Shown here one piece after another: positions 1 through 12,774 of a DNA stretch of 64,000 nt. Numbering within the stretch: position 1 is the first letter of the stretch; every line of letters starts with the position of its first letter. The notes under the pieces were generated by a model. It searched no databases and was not told the origin of the DNA. It saw only the letters and a list, made by a program, of their open reading frames with translations. Source of the stretch: Siniperca chuatsi (Eukaryota; Chordata; Actinopteri; Centrarchiformes; Sinipercidae); NCBI RefSeq assembly GCF_020085105.1, contig NC_058063.1, positions 15,671,262 through 15,735,261 on the forward strand, written 5' to 3'. Position numbers and translations under genes: made by a program.

Positions 1-77
1 ATACTTTATACCGACATGATACTTAATTTATTTCTGACCTGTTTTATAGTGTTTATAGTGTATCATATCGTTTTCTA

Positions 78-165
78 GTACTTCTCCTGTGTGCACTGAC
101 GTAAAGGCAAGCTACTGTAACAAAGAGTTTCCCTACGGGGATCAATAAGGTATTTCTGATTCTGA
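78..165 (+). repeat. LINE-type 3' tail
   Basis: The text contains a run reading roughly 'tttccctacggggatcaat' followed by 'aaggtatttctgattctga'. This resembles the conserved 3' terminus of several fish non-LTR retrotransposons, which end in a short tandem of 'attctg'. No coding part of the element is visible upstream within the window. The assignment rests on recognition of the tail only, so the family is not named. Confidence 0.5.
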
Positions 166-1670
166 AAAACAACACATTGTGGTGTTGTAGGGGGTTATGA
201 GCTGGACTATTTATTGGCTGGATGTGAGAATGGTATCAATGTTCTCAGCTAAATGGCAGCAAGAAAACAAATTGAGATATTTCCCTAAATGTCAAACAGC
301 TGCTTCAGTTTGTTGGACAAAGTGAAGTAGCAGCAGGAAACTGCTGTGAGACAGAAGCCACAGAAAGTGAAACGAGTATTTGTAGGATCCTTCTGTGATT
401 TCACTTCCTGTATATCTCTCACCAACCTCCTTCACACAGCCTCGTAAAGTTCCTCTTGCAGTCACACAAACAGGATGTGAGGATCTTTGAATATCTCGCC
501 TCCCAGCTGAGCGTGTTCTTTGTTTTCTGTTGCCATGGCCCATTTGTAGTGATAGGCGAAAATGAACGAACAAATCTTTTTGAATGACTCTTTTTAGTGT
601 CCGGTACGTGCCGGGTCAGTCAGTCGAACATCTGACTGCTCACGAGTCCTCGACTTTCCCCACTCGCCGTGATCGTAGGGTCGTGCTCACGCTGCCTGCA
701 GTGAATGAATGAGAAGCGATTGAATTGGACTTGGAATTGGAGTCCAGACAGCCTGGCAGCTACACTTACTGAACAAGACCAATGAACCGCTCTCTCGTGG
801 GATGTCGGCTGCTGCTTGCCCAGGAAGAACGACAAATCAAAGCAGTCAAATCACATTTCTGTAACATCTGTTGGGCTTACATAGACTACCTACATACAAG
901 CACAGGCTTGTTACTTAGAAAATGTAATATTGTCTTGGTTAAAAGCACGACACCAAGTTCAGCAACAGTACTGAATGCAGGAGCGAGGACCGATTAAATC
1001 GGACTCCGGTCGATCGACCTTCAGGCTCCGTCGCTAGCCGAGCCAACAGGCCAATGGTGCATTCACATGCTCCTCGGATGATCGTTCTTCCAACTTCAGT
1101 GTGTTCATGAGCTTTAAGTTGTAATGTGGAAACAACACAGAGGCTACAAACAAGATGTGTTGTATTTTATTGCTCAGTGCGTTTAAACAACACGTTGAGC
1201 AAAGGAAACGGATCAGGTGAGCCATGAAATATGATCAGCAAATAATTTTCCAGATTGTTCCAACACCAGATGAATGCAGCAGCAGCACAGGCTGTGGAGG
1301 TAACTGGGATGTCTGATAGTTGCCGGTGTGGCTCAAAGAACAACTGATCGTTGGTCAGTGGCATTTCCGTAACATCTTATTGAGCTTACATATAAACTAG
1401 CCTACCTACATACAAGTGGGATGTTGAATTAATGAATATTTTATCTTTATTAATGTGAACTTATACATGATGACTGGTGACATGTGTCAGGAGAAGCTGA
1501 TGCCACATTTTGCAAAAAGTATCAAAACCCGAAAGGTTTGAAAGATTCGATACATTTACATGTATCAACTTGAAGAAACAGATACTGTGAAAAGAATCGG
1601 TCCGCCCATCACTACCCATTTGACAATCTGTCTGTTGTGTGAAGATAAAACGATTTTCTTTTCCCCACAG
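166..1670. other. 5' flank of shootin gene, no gene seen; contains a diverged direct repeat
   Basis: No reading frame here looks coding. A diverged direct repeat is present: 854-900 and 1362-1416 both read as 'gtaacatct', then 'gcttacata', then 'ctacctacatacaag'. This suggests two remnants of one dispersed element. A short CpG-richer patch lies at about 985-1035. The first exon(s) of the shootin gene should lie here or upstream of the window, but I could not recognise them. Confidence 0.4.
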
Positions 1671-1720
1671 ACTCTGACGGAGAGAGTGATTTATCTTCCA
1701 AAGATGGCGGAGATATTCAG
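1671..1720 (+). CDS. Candidate 5' exon of the shootin gene
   Basis: A 50-nt segment sits between a good acceptor (ttttccccacag) and a donor (gtatca). In the frame that joins without shift to the next exon at 2186 it encodes SDGESDLSSKDGGDIQ, acidic and polar like the region of shootin just before its first coiled coil. Length and phase fit (two leading bases, then 16 codons, ending in phase 0). Similarity to known shootin is weak over this stretch, so the exon is a proposal; it may instead be a chance ORF. Confidence 0.35.
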
Positions 1721-2185
1721 GTATCACTGTTAGTCACAGGCAGTAAATTACTGGTTAATTAATGTCACTTTCTAATGTGCATTAGAGACAATCAACATGG
1801 GAGAAAACACTGAATATCCTGCTCAAGCAGATGTACTGTTACCTTGCCGAAAGTCATAAGACTTTTCCCATGTGATGGTAAAAAAAACATCATACAATTT
1901 GGACAGGCTTCTTTTGTTTAAAAAATCTTGGATGTTTAATCACATTATTAAATTAATATAAAAAAAGAAAGGAACATTTTTAAAATGAAAGAAAAAAATA
2001 ACAAAATTGCAGAATGAAAAAAGCTCTAAAAAGTACAAGTGCACAAATTTGATTACATTAACAAGGGCAATTTTGGTGCCTCAACCAGACAGATAATATA
2101 ATAAAATGTGAATAAAATCTCATTTTTGATTTGTTGTTACGGGATTGATCTCTTTCTCCTGTTTTGCTTGTTTTTTGCTCATTAG

Positions 2186-3872
2186 TGTGAGATTCTGGAA
2201 ATGCAGAGGGATGAAGCCAATCAGAGACTGGCTGAATTGGAAGAAGGTGAGAATCATTTATTCCTTTTCTTTACCTGCTTGTCCCCATTCAGGACCGTAA
2301 GGGGGAGGAGACTATCCCAGTATGCATCACAGGGCAGATAGACTTAAATTCACATCGATAGGCAAAGTCTCCAATACATGGACAAAAATAAAGAAGGAAG
2401 GATAAAATAAATACAGACATGCAAATTTCACACAGAAAGGGCTTAAAATGATCTTACACTGTTCAAGTTTCAGGTTGATTCTGTGCAATGTATTTCAACT
2501 CTCTCCTCAGGTCTCCTTTCTTATATTTCTTTGAGATGACCATGAGATAACTAACAACTCTCCTTCTTTTCATTTCCAGTCTCCAGTCAGCTCTTGAAAG
2601 AGATGAATGTACTGGAGATCCAGTTCCAAATGGAGCGCTCTTGCAGGGAGAGTGCTGAGGCGCTGGCTGTCAAAGTATGTCTTTGTACCACTGTAGTGTT
2701 GGTCCTTTCCTTTCCTTTCCTGACATGTCAAAAGACTGACGCATTGTACATCCGATGATATACTCTAACCTTACCTTAGTTTTGTCATTTTCATACCAAT
2801 TGATTACATTAGAATTAAAAAACAGCGACCTACAGACTCACCACCGTCTCCTCTGTTGCCTAGGTGACCAAAGAGAACAAAGTCCTGAAGAGGACGAGCC
2901 AGATGCTGATGCCGCTCATCCCCGAGCTGCCTGAAAACTTTTCTGCTTTGACCTTTGACCCAGAGACTGACCCCGCTTTTAACTGTGACGTGGTTGATCT
3001 TGGTGAGGACAGCAATGAGGAGACGCTGCTGCTAGAGAGTCAAGCCAAAATCGCAGGTTCGACAAAACTGCTCATGATGTGAATTCACATGATTCAAATT
3101 AAAGGTCTAACTGGGATAGCTGACATGTTTTTGTCTGCCTGGTAAATAACTTGTCAATAACAGTTAGGAGTTCCTTATATATAATAAGGAATATATGAAA
3201 CAATAATAACCTTAAAAACAAGAGGCACTTTAGCTTCTGTGGTACCTGATGTCCCAAAATAATCATCATGATACATTAAATATTTCCAATTCAGCCAATT
3301 AGTTGAGCTAATTAATTGCAATTAATTTGTGTATTTATTATCAAATCGGTTCATGTTCACATAAACTCCCAGCGCTATCTGTGGTGTGTGTGCAAACCTT
3401 ATGGAGTAAAACAAAAAACATTATTTATCCAGAAGGGGTATCTTCAAAACATTTTTATCTTTCACCACAGTACAAATCTGTGTGATCAGGAAAATACCTT
3501 TGAAGATACAACAGGTACAAAAATAACTTTTGACTTTTACCCTACCACTATGTGACTGAGTCAGGAGTAACATATGGAGTGCTGACGACACATATTATAA
3601 TATGTGTAAGTGTTTTTCCTCAATATTTTTCCTTAATAAAGGTGCTCCAAGATCATGCCTAATCAGATCATCATCACAGGCGAACTGGACTTGGATTTGG
3701 GAAGTGGATACTTTTTTGGTGTCAAAGTCTATAACTCATCATAAACCTGTTTCTGTCTGTGTGTGTCAGAGCTGCAGGCGTCAGTGGATGGTCTGCTGAC
3801 TGAGAAGCTGCAGCTGGAGCAACAAGTGGAGGATCTGACCAAAGAGCAGGTCCAACTTAGAGAGCAGGTACA

Positions 3873-3922
<50 letters not shown>

Positions 3923-6900
3923 CTGGGAGCCTTATCACAGACTTTTTCTCTTAGCTAGCTCTTGAGGTCGAGGAGAAAGAGGCCATACTGAGGAAAATTA
4001 GCAAACAGAGCAAGACCATGAATAAAATCAAACGAGGTGAGTGCTCATTACATTTGGACTGCAACTAATAGTTATTTTCATTATTAATGATTCTATTAAT
4101 ATTTTTTCCAGAAATAATCAATGAATTATGTAATCTAGAAAATGTCAAAAATAGTGAAAAATGGCCTTTACAAGTTCCCAGCCCCAAAGTCTTTCCTTGT
4201 TTCCATTTAATATTTCGTCCAACCAACAGCCCAAAACCTAAAGGTATTTAAAGGGTTATTTCACCCAAATTACAAAAAACATTATGTTGTACTAGTGATA
4301 TCTAGCCACACAAAAGGTTTTGAGATATCCAATTTATGCTGCCACTCCAATAAAGATGTGTGTATTGTAACTGTAATGTAGAGTTTTATACAAAACAGAG
4401 AAAAGCAGCAAATCCTCATATTTGAGAGACTTGAATGAGCATTTTTGCTTCAGAAATGACTTAACATGATTCATGAATTATCAAATTTGATACATTTTCT
4501 GCAGATTGACTAAATTATTAAGCAGTGAATCATTCCAGTACTACCTATCATCCATCGTGAATGTCATTTAATTTTCTGTGTGTGTGTGTGTGTGTGTGTA
4601 CATGCACAGTCTCCCAGCTTGTCACAGAGGAGTTCACAGAAATGTCTCAGAAGCTGGAGCTGGAGCAGGGCCTCCGGCAGCACGCTGAAGTCTTCGCCCA
4701 CCAGGTGTGAACGCATGGCATGCTTGTGTGTGTGTGTGTGTGTGTGTATACATATGTGTTTTTCTGCACGGCACAAAACATTTTGTCATAAATTCACACC
4801 TATAGATACTGAGGGTGACAGGTCGTGCCACAAGAAGGGAGCAGGAGTGTTGGCGCTGACCTTCGGGTGGCTACAGCGAACACACAGACACTCGGACGGG
4901 GGGGGGTGCAGACACACACACACACACACAGACACACACACACACACTTCCGCTGTCAGAGTGCAGCTGATGTGGCGGGACAGGAGAAGGGGTCTCCATT
5001 CTCTGTTTTCACACCGATGACACTTTGGTCAAATCTGGGCTCTCTGTGTGAGGCGAGGCGTTCACAAACACAAGACAAAAGCAGACACACACTCGTGCAC
5101 ATGCGGGAAAAATACCAATTCACTCAAAATCCACATACCCAAACACACACACACAGCACAGTTTTGCTGCCCCAGCTGCTCCTATAATGAAGGCCCTTTC
5201 TTTCAAAAAACATCTCTGTTCCCTTCCCTTCCCATTTAGCCCCTCCCCTCCCCATAATTAGTGGTCATCACCGCTGCTGAAGGAGAATAGTGGTCTTTAA
5301 GCACAACCTGTCTTTGCCTGACACCTTTACGTTTTGCCGAGCATATAGCAATTGTCGCCTTTGTGCACAGTGTCCTCCATTTACCAGACAGGCGCACAAT
5401 GGGCTGCCACACAGGGGTCCTTACCTGTGAAAAGGACCCCCAACTGTTCACACAATTCAGCCCCTTTACTCTCAATTCATGGTAAAAGACCTCCCTGCGC
5501 TGAATGCCTCTTGTATGCACTACTATTTGTCTGTTTTCATGTGTTTTGAAAACACCAACCATTCACACCTCTTCTCTGTGATGCATGGTGGTATAATGAT
5601 GCAGGGCCTCAAACAGGAAACAATTTGGAGGTTTTTTGTGTGTATGTGTGTGTGTCTTTGTCTCTTTGTGTAGCTGTGTGTGGTTGGGCCTGTGTGTTTG
5701 TATGTATGAAATAATTGTGCTAATTGCTGTGTGAAAATTGCTCTCTGCTTAAGGGAGACCAGAGATTAGAGCGGTGTAATTTGCAACGTAGAGCCTCATG
5801 CTGCATGCGCTGATATAGAAACCTGATACACCAAACCTGCTGCTTCAGGTTTGTCCGTACAGTAAAAACACAGAAATGAAAAACATTTTTTCTCACACTT
5901 CCTGATCTGTCTGAGAGAGACAGAGACAGAGTTTATGATTCCATATGACCAGAATACACTGAGGCCATTCTTTGTTTTGTTTCTGTGAATAAAGGGAGTT
6001 TTAACAACTACAATTACACACAAATTACACATGTTTTTAAGGGTGATTCTTTTGGGAGTCAATATATTCAGAATTTGTCTGTTTCTTGCAATAAAAAAGC
6101 ATAAATCCAACTTAAAACATATTGCCTCTTTTACTGGTCATGATTTCAGGCGCATCATTTATGGTCTGCCTTTTATTTATTACTTGATCGATTGTTTTAA
6201 ATACCTTGTTTTTTTTAATTAGAGGCTAGGTGGGCTACTGGGCTTACATTAATGTCCTCTTTGAATATGTGTTAGTGTCTTGGCAGTCTAGTTTCCCATT
6301 GTGGATTAAAAAAGTTATCTAATCTAATCTAACTGATCAATACCCACATTTGACCTGAATATACAATATTAAACATCACACAAGCTCATGCAAAAGCAAA
6401 AGGTTTGTTTAAAACACTTTAATCGTTTATGAGCTCTAAACCACATTTATTAACTATAGCTGGTGTATTTATTTGTCACACTAAATCGTCCTGTTTTCAT
6501 TGTTACTTCTTCAATGAAGATGAGTAATTCTAACAAGGCTTCCAAGTCATTGTCCAGTCAAAGGCTGGTTTGAAAACATTTTCTCTGCATTGTGACAACC
6601 TCCTGGGGGACAAAATGAACAACCAGCCATTCAGATCGCACTTTATTTTTCCTCTAATTGCGGTCCATTGTCATTGATGGATTTCTTTTCCATTTTCGTA
6701 GAAGCAGATAATCATAAAGAGGCGCACAAGATGTCAAAAGGTGACGCTAGATTTGGTTTGTATTGTCAGATGATAGTGCAGCAGAAGGAGGCCCACAGAC
6801 CGAGCATGATGGCGATGCAGAGCGCAGAGCCCGGCCTGCTGCTGCAGCAGGCGCTGGAACAAATCTCCACCATCAGCACAGCCCTGTGTGATATACAACA

Positions 6901-9900
6901 CTATTACCAGGACCAGGTGTGTGTAGATGTAATGAAAGAGAGTGTCATTATACTAGACTACTATTTATGTTCTTCATCGTGCCCACTGTTTCTTTCATCC
7001 CTGTGTCCAGGTAAAACAGAGTCAGAGCGCTGTGGAAGAGAGCAGCGTCCTCTCTGAGCTGCAGAACCTGAGAGAACAGCTGGAGAAGAGTGAGGAGGAG
7101 AGGAAGGCCGTCGAAACTCAGCTGTGTGAGGCTAACGGCACTGTCACGCAGCTCCAGGAGGAAGGTAGCTGCTAGTGGAGACAGAAAACACTGCTCAGAA
7201 ATATTTCTTAGCAAGCATGCCTAATTGTTACTGCAGAAAAGGGTCAAAAGCAATGGATGAATGTTGAAGCCAACGTGTAAGTGCTGTAAGATGTAAGCTC
7301 CTCTAGTGGCTTCTAGATGTCGGCTCCAAAAAACTTCTTGCAAAATTCCCTAAAAAACACCAATGTAGGGTTTCAGTAGCTAATGTCACTTCTTCTAATG
7401 TGGGTTAGCGGTGATTTTGAAAAATATGGTTAAATAAAGAAGCTTAATAAGAGTTTACCTTGATTTAAAAGTGGTGGATGCCACTTGCCTACCCCACCTC
7501 AGCTCCATCTCGTGAGCACTGAAATGAGCAGATGTTTCCAACAATTTTTTAACATTTCCTATGGATTAATATAATTTTGCATTTCCTTGGCGAATTTTCT
7601 TTTAGTTTATGATACTGATGATCAAAGGAATTTTTTTTATTATCTTCCTTTGTAGTGAAAGGGTTACAAAATACACTGAACAAGGAGGGTAAAACTGATG
7701 AACCAGAGGAGAAATCCACTCCTGCTCCACCTCCACCTCCACCTCCACCTCCTCCACCACCCACTGCTGTCACCAAGTATGTTTAACTAAAGCTAGAGTT
7801 TCATTAAAAACGAGACTCAGTGGACAGTCTTAGTTTCACATGATTGTTTAAATACTGTTTCAGAGGCTTTTTACACCCTGACAACAACAAAATGATTCTG
7901 CACCAAGTATGACACGTTGACCCTTATGACCTCTCTCTTTCTCTGTGCCAAGTCCACTTGATTTCCTGAGAAGCAGGAGAAAAGATAGAGCCAGTAAAGC
8001 TGATCAAAATGGTGAGTCTCACACTTAACACTTTACATAAAACATACTTTTCACCCTGAAGCAGAGGTTTGTCCTGAAGGTTAAAAGAAAGGAATTGGTG
8101 GATTTTTATGACATTTTCTTTCTGGTTTCTCAAAACACGATACTTCATCTTTGACTTAATTTACATGTAAATTAGATGCAGTACATGCTCTACATTTTCT
8201 TGAAAATATACTACAGTGACTTTACAGAACTGGCCATGGTTTGACTTGGAGTTGGTCTTTAGAAACACCACAACAAGAAGCTCTGAGCCCCAATGGTTTA
8301 AAACAGCTTGAAATATTTGATCCATTTCTAATCTTTAAGAACCAGCACCCTTGTCGGGCATGAAGGCGAAAGCAGTGGATGAAATGATGGAGAGAATAAA
8401 GAAAGGCATCATCTTGAGGCCCATCAAGAGAATACAGGTGAACAAATTGTATTCACAAAGACTTTTGTTAGTTTACATTCCCCATTAAATGTAATATGTA
8501 TTTGCAGTAGGCATTTAGAAGGACAGAAACCAAAGTAATAAATAATAATAAATAATAATAAAAACTCTGATAACATCTGATTTCCCTGCTCACAGGAGGA
8601 TGACAGCTCATGGAAGGTCAGTTATCCTTATACCTGTTTGTTCCTTTTTGTTTTATTATAAAGCAGCTGTGACACAGTTCCAAAATATGTCCTCTCTTCA
8701 AATCCCAAATTTTCATACAGGACCAGAGGAGTGAAAAAAGAAAATCAGCTATCATGGAGTTGAAAGGAATGCTGGTAATGTACTTAAACTCACATTGGTG
8801 TCCTGAAAACCTGGCCAAAACCTTTACGTTATAAATGGCAACTTAAGCCAATGAAACATCTCTAACCATTCTACACCCCAGGACAACATGAAACGTCAGC
8901 CCCACCGCAGAGTGCCATCCAGAAGGGGAATGGGCCAAAATGTTGGGGAAGGAGAGCTCCTGCAGGTTCTCCAGAGGAGGAGGAGAGCGATGGGAGAGAA
9001 CCAGGACCTGTCCTCCTCAACACAAACAAAGGGTATGCAGTCCTGTCACTCCTCTGTGTTCATAATGATGCTGCAGTGTGTGTCTTTTATGTTTGTCTTT
9101 CGTTAAATGGGTTTTGGTTAATATCGCTATAGTTGTTTATGTATTGTCTATAGTCTCTTGTGTATCCATATTAGTGGTAAGAGGTATGCTGTAGCACAAC
9201 TCAATTACTAAATGTCTCAAGGGATAGTTTTTTAAACCCAAATTAGGATTATTAAAATGTGTTTTACTATAATTTATGACGTGCAGAACACAACATCACA
9301 GATAGCTGTACTTTAGGAAACTAAGGGCATAAATAATTCCCATTTAGACTGTATGTGAGCCCAGTGAGAAGCAGCAGCACAGGAATAAGTTTCTCAACAC
9401 TAAAGCTGTTAGTGAGGTTGTGCAAGGCATAATCAGAAATTATGGGAGACATTTTAGTAAGGTCCAGACTGAAAAAGGTGAAAATTAAATTGACATAAAA
9501 CAATTTTGTGGTCTTTGGATAGCATATTTTGTTACTTTGAGCATATACTCCAAAACAGATGGATGACAGCAAGCAAGTGGATGCTCCAAAATGTTCCTTT
9601 AATACTATGAGGCCACTAATAGGGAAAGAAAGTGATGTGAGGCCTTCCAGGTCATAACGTGCGTTCATCCCTGTCTTTTATTTTCATTGTTTTTTTGTTT
9701 TTTTATATTTGTTTGCATTAATATTTAGTAATGCTATTTATATGTAGTGTTCTCCTATAGTGATATACTGTGACATTTGACTTTTAAAAAGAGTTATGCA
9801 AATACACTTGTGTATTAAAAGGGAAATAAAGATACAAGAATGAAAAGTAGCCATCACATCACTTCCAAGCTCAGCCTGTGATCTGCACGCAAGGAGTATT

Positions 9901-10167
9901 TTTGTTTCTGCAATATTTATAATCAGAACAAAGTGCTTTATTATATCACTGCAGTCAGCTGTTACGGCCCATCCTTTAGTTCTCATTTTTTGGATTTGCG
10001 CCTAACCTGAGGATGTGGTAATCTCTTGGTCAGACCCCCAGCCAGGAGATGTTCCCTGGGCAGGTGAGAGCGGCAGCGCCCCTGTGCTCCGGAGGCTGAA
10101 ACAGAACAGAGAGAAGAGAGACTCTCGCATCAGAGCATCAGCACTGATCATCAGCCAGGAAAAGTGA
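2186..10167 (+). CDS. shtn1: Shootin-1-like protein (SHTN1 family), 5' end missing
   Basis: Shootin links actin flow to L1-type adhesion at neuronal growth cones and helps specify the axon; it is cytosolic. Fifteen exons join with no phase error: 2186-2246, 2580-2674, 2864-3056, 3770-3867, 3955-4036, 4610-4704, 6770-6916, 7011-7164, 7656-7776, 7953-8011, 8340-8437, 8596-8616, 8721-8774, 8882-9032, 10034-10167 (TGA). They give 520 codons. Diagnostic stretches are CRESAEALAVKVTKENK (third exon pair), long heptad coiled coils, a polyproline run coded by (CCTCCA)n at about 7727-7765, then AVDEMMERIKKGIILRP and MELKGML, all in the order known for SHTN1. The C-terminus stops about 45 residues after the last exon junction, shorter than the long human isoform. 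Exon 8596-8616 is a 21-nt microexon. Teleosts may carry more than one shootin paralogue, so the exact orthology (shtn1 versus a fish paralogue) is open. Confidence 0.88.
3879..3919. repeat. (TG)n microsatellite
   Basis: About 20 TG units in a shootin intron, beginning a dozen bases after the donor at 3868. Confidence 0.95.
4577..4599. repeat. (TG)n microsatellite
   Basis: Short TG run directly before the acceptor of the shootin exon at 4610, so it occupies the polypyrimidine-tract position. A further TG run (about 4727-4748) follows the same exon, which is therefore bracketed by GT repeats. Confidence 0.9.
4899..4948. repeat. G-run plus (CA)n microsatellite
   Basis: A G run is followed by CA repeats with a CAGA interruption, inside the largest shootin intron (4705-6769). 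The rest of this intron shows no further exon that keeps the phase. Confidence 0.9.
6240..6333 (+). repeat. LINE-type 3' tail with (TCTAA)n
   Basis: Text of the form 'tttcccattgtggattaa' followed by repeated 'tctaatctaa' resembles the end of a fish non-LTR element that terminates in a short tandem repeat. It lies in the shootin intron and shows no coding remnant. Confidence 0.45.
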
Positions 10168-10283
10168 GAGTGGTTACAGGAAGAAACACAGTTTTTAAAC
10201 ACCAGTATGGTCTAATTGTCATCGCTGTTTTATAAGATGTACTGAAGATGAGTCACTTTTGCATTGCTTTTGTAATCCCTTAC

Positions 10284-10289
10284 AATAAA
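10284..10289 (+). terminator. Poly(A) signal of the shootin gene
   Basis: AATAAA lies 117 bases after the stop codon; another at about 10325 could also serve. This implies a short 3' UTR. Confidence 0.6.
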
Positions 10290-10334
10290 ATGTCAGTTGA
10301 TCTTGGTCTCTGTTGAAAAGTTAAAATAAAGACT

Positions 10335-12550
10335 CAAACAAAGATCAAATAATGTCAAAAAACAGTTCTTAATGTTTGTTTTATACTCTTAGGAGTAGCA
10401 GACAGCAGGGGTACATTGCAAACAAACATCAAATCCCACATTCAGGGATAAAGCATAATTTTTCAAATGCCATTTGGTCCGCTTCAAATAGCCGGTACTT
10501 GTTGTGTGTCAAAGGAAATGAAACTCATTCAGCCGTGTTTGATGTCCATATTCATTCTTTTTGGGTGCCTGCGTTTTAGCTGATCTAAGTGCAAGTTACA
10601 GGAATTTTTATGCTACAGAATATAGATGTAAAATAGCCTTAGCCTTAAAAAACACTTAGGTTAAATAAATATAACCTACTTCTCTCCCGAGGTGTCTGTC
10701 TCTTACAGCTCGATCCAGCAGAAAGATGGAGGCTGCCATTTATTTAGGCACATTAAAGCTCTCACATCCAGAGCCCAGAGGTGTCGTTGAGATAAGAGCC
10801 TCAGGTGATCTGTGCGCTTCCTCCTGAAAGTATCTTTAAATGGGTCTCCTTTTGTTTTCTCACCTCCACACAAATACTGTATATATGTGCGCATGCATGC
10901 ATGAATGAGCATATACACCACACCCTCACACCAGGCTATCTATCTATCTGCCATTGTTAAAAGCATTTGAAAAGGGGATGAAATTACTCTCACCTTTGAC
11001 TCTGACACCATTTTAGTGTCTTCACACTGTTTCACATTATATATTTACTTTATTTAGCTCTTTTTACTGGAAGGTCTAGGCCCCTTTCACTCTCCAGCAT
11101 ACATTTTTTATTGTTTTCCTCCTCAGTCTCAAAGGTGTTAGCTTTTGGGATGCAGTAATGTATTTTGCCTCCTCCATGTTATTGAATCAATGCACGTAAA
11201 AGCATGTGTGCGTGAGAGAGAGAGAGAGAGACATACAGACAATGAAAGAGAGACAGGAGGTTCTGAAACTGATACTCTATATTTGAGGATAGTGATACAA
11301 ACAGAAAGAACGTGTTAACGAGAGACGGTAATGTAAATTCATACGCTTTTTATTTAACAACTTTTCCTTGACCTCCATGGGACGGATGAGGATTTGAGCT
11401 TGCACACTGGAGTGAATTCATCAGAGGTTAATGAAAGACAACTATGGTTTGAGTTTGGGAAGGCAGTTTCCCTTTTCCTTTCTAAAATGATGGTCCTACA
11501 GTATGTTTCTGCACCTTTCCAGAAAATTCAGCCATCTGTCATCATTGCTGCCACTTGGTTAGCACACTTCTGGGTCATTTAATTCAACCATGAGACTTCC
11601 TAACCATTCCCTGTGTTTGTATTCATGACCTTTACAAAAGGTACAATTCCTAAAACAAATGTGACCATATTGAAAGCCCAGAGAAACCAGCTAAGTTTAT
11701 AAAAGAAGACAGAGATGTAGCAAATCCATGGATATACAACACTATACAACAATATTCTTAAAACTAATACTTTGATTTATTATTAAAATGCTAAAAAGAG
11801 AGTCAACGAGTTCTTACAGGGTATAACTCGGATTACACACACATTGAGAAAAATGATAAAATGTGGACAGACCGCATGGTTGCCCTCAGCAACATCATCA
11901 GGTTATTCAATGAGAGCTTTGACTGCACAGGTCTCCTTGCTAATGAACTAGTGGCAGGGATGAGACAATTTAATATTGGTTTAACAATATCATAATTAAA
12001 AAGGAAAAAAATGCAAGTGGATAAATACCTAAAGATGTTTTTTGTGTTATACAATGTTTGGAAGCTTTTTCACAACTATTTCACTCTGCATTCCAGGCAA
12101 CTGTGTTATTCCTTTCAGCTGACCTCTTGGTTCAACTGCGATATTTATAAACTTAATGACCTAAAGTGGCTAAGCCTACAGCATAGGTAAGCTGTGGAGA
12201 TGGAACAGCTATTTCCCTACCAGTGCAACACATCATATGTGTGTAAAATGTTTGCTTACCTGAAATATAGGAGCCCATTTCTGCCAGGAAAAGCAAAAAA
12301 TAGATGAACTGTACAGAATGACAAAAATAAAAATACTAAAGTTATGAGACTGACCAAGTCAGAATGATATTGAGTCAAAGTGTTTACTTTGTGTTCCATG
12401 ATTTTGACTAAACAGTCAAAATTTGAATCAATATTGTAGTTTTGACTTACTGTGAGTATTTTCTTTTCATGAGCCTCCACACTCAAACACTCAAACAGGA
12501 CATTTCATAAATCAGGACAGTAGCAATCTTATTTCTCTATGGGAGGTAGA
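10335..12550. other. Intergenic, no gene seen
   Basis: No coding exon or RNA gene recognised. It contains a (GA)n tract at about 11214-11231 and otherwise unremarkable AT-rich sequence. Confidence 0.5.
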
Positions 12551-12551
12551 G

Positions 12552-12762
12552 CAGGTCATCCAGTAATCACAGGGTTGTCTGTCCACATCTTGAAGTGTCC
12601 TTGGGCAAGACAATGAACCCCAAATTGCAGTCGCTGCTAACACAAACCCCAAATTGCTCCCAATGGTCAGACCAGCACCTTGCCTTGAATGGTAGCTTGC
12701 GGCTATCCATTTGCGAGTGTATGTGTGTGTGAACGGGTGAATGAGAATAATTGCAGCCATTT
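12552..12762. repeat. Fish dispersed repeat
   Basis: Contains 'tgtccttgggcaagaca' followed by 'aatgaacccc' and later 'gtgtgtgtgaacgggtgaat'. I recognise these as conserved pieces of a short interspersed element that is abundant in teleost introns. It ends where the LINE fragment begins. Family name not assigned. Confidence 0.6.
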
Positions 12763-12774
12763 TCCATTTATTTT

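Noticed and set aside
4564-5187. ORFs rich in Cys-Val or His-Thr around 4.6-5.2 kb
   Set aside because: They run through CA/GT repeats; the real coding segment is only the shootin exon 4610-4704 in a different frame arrangement.
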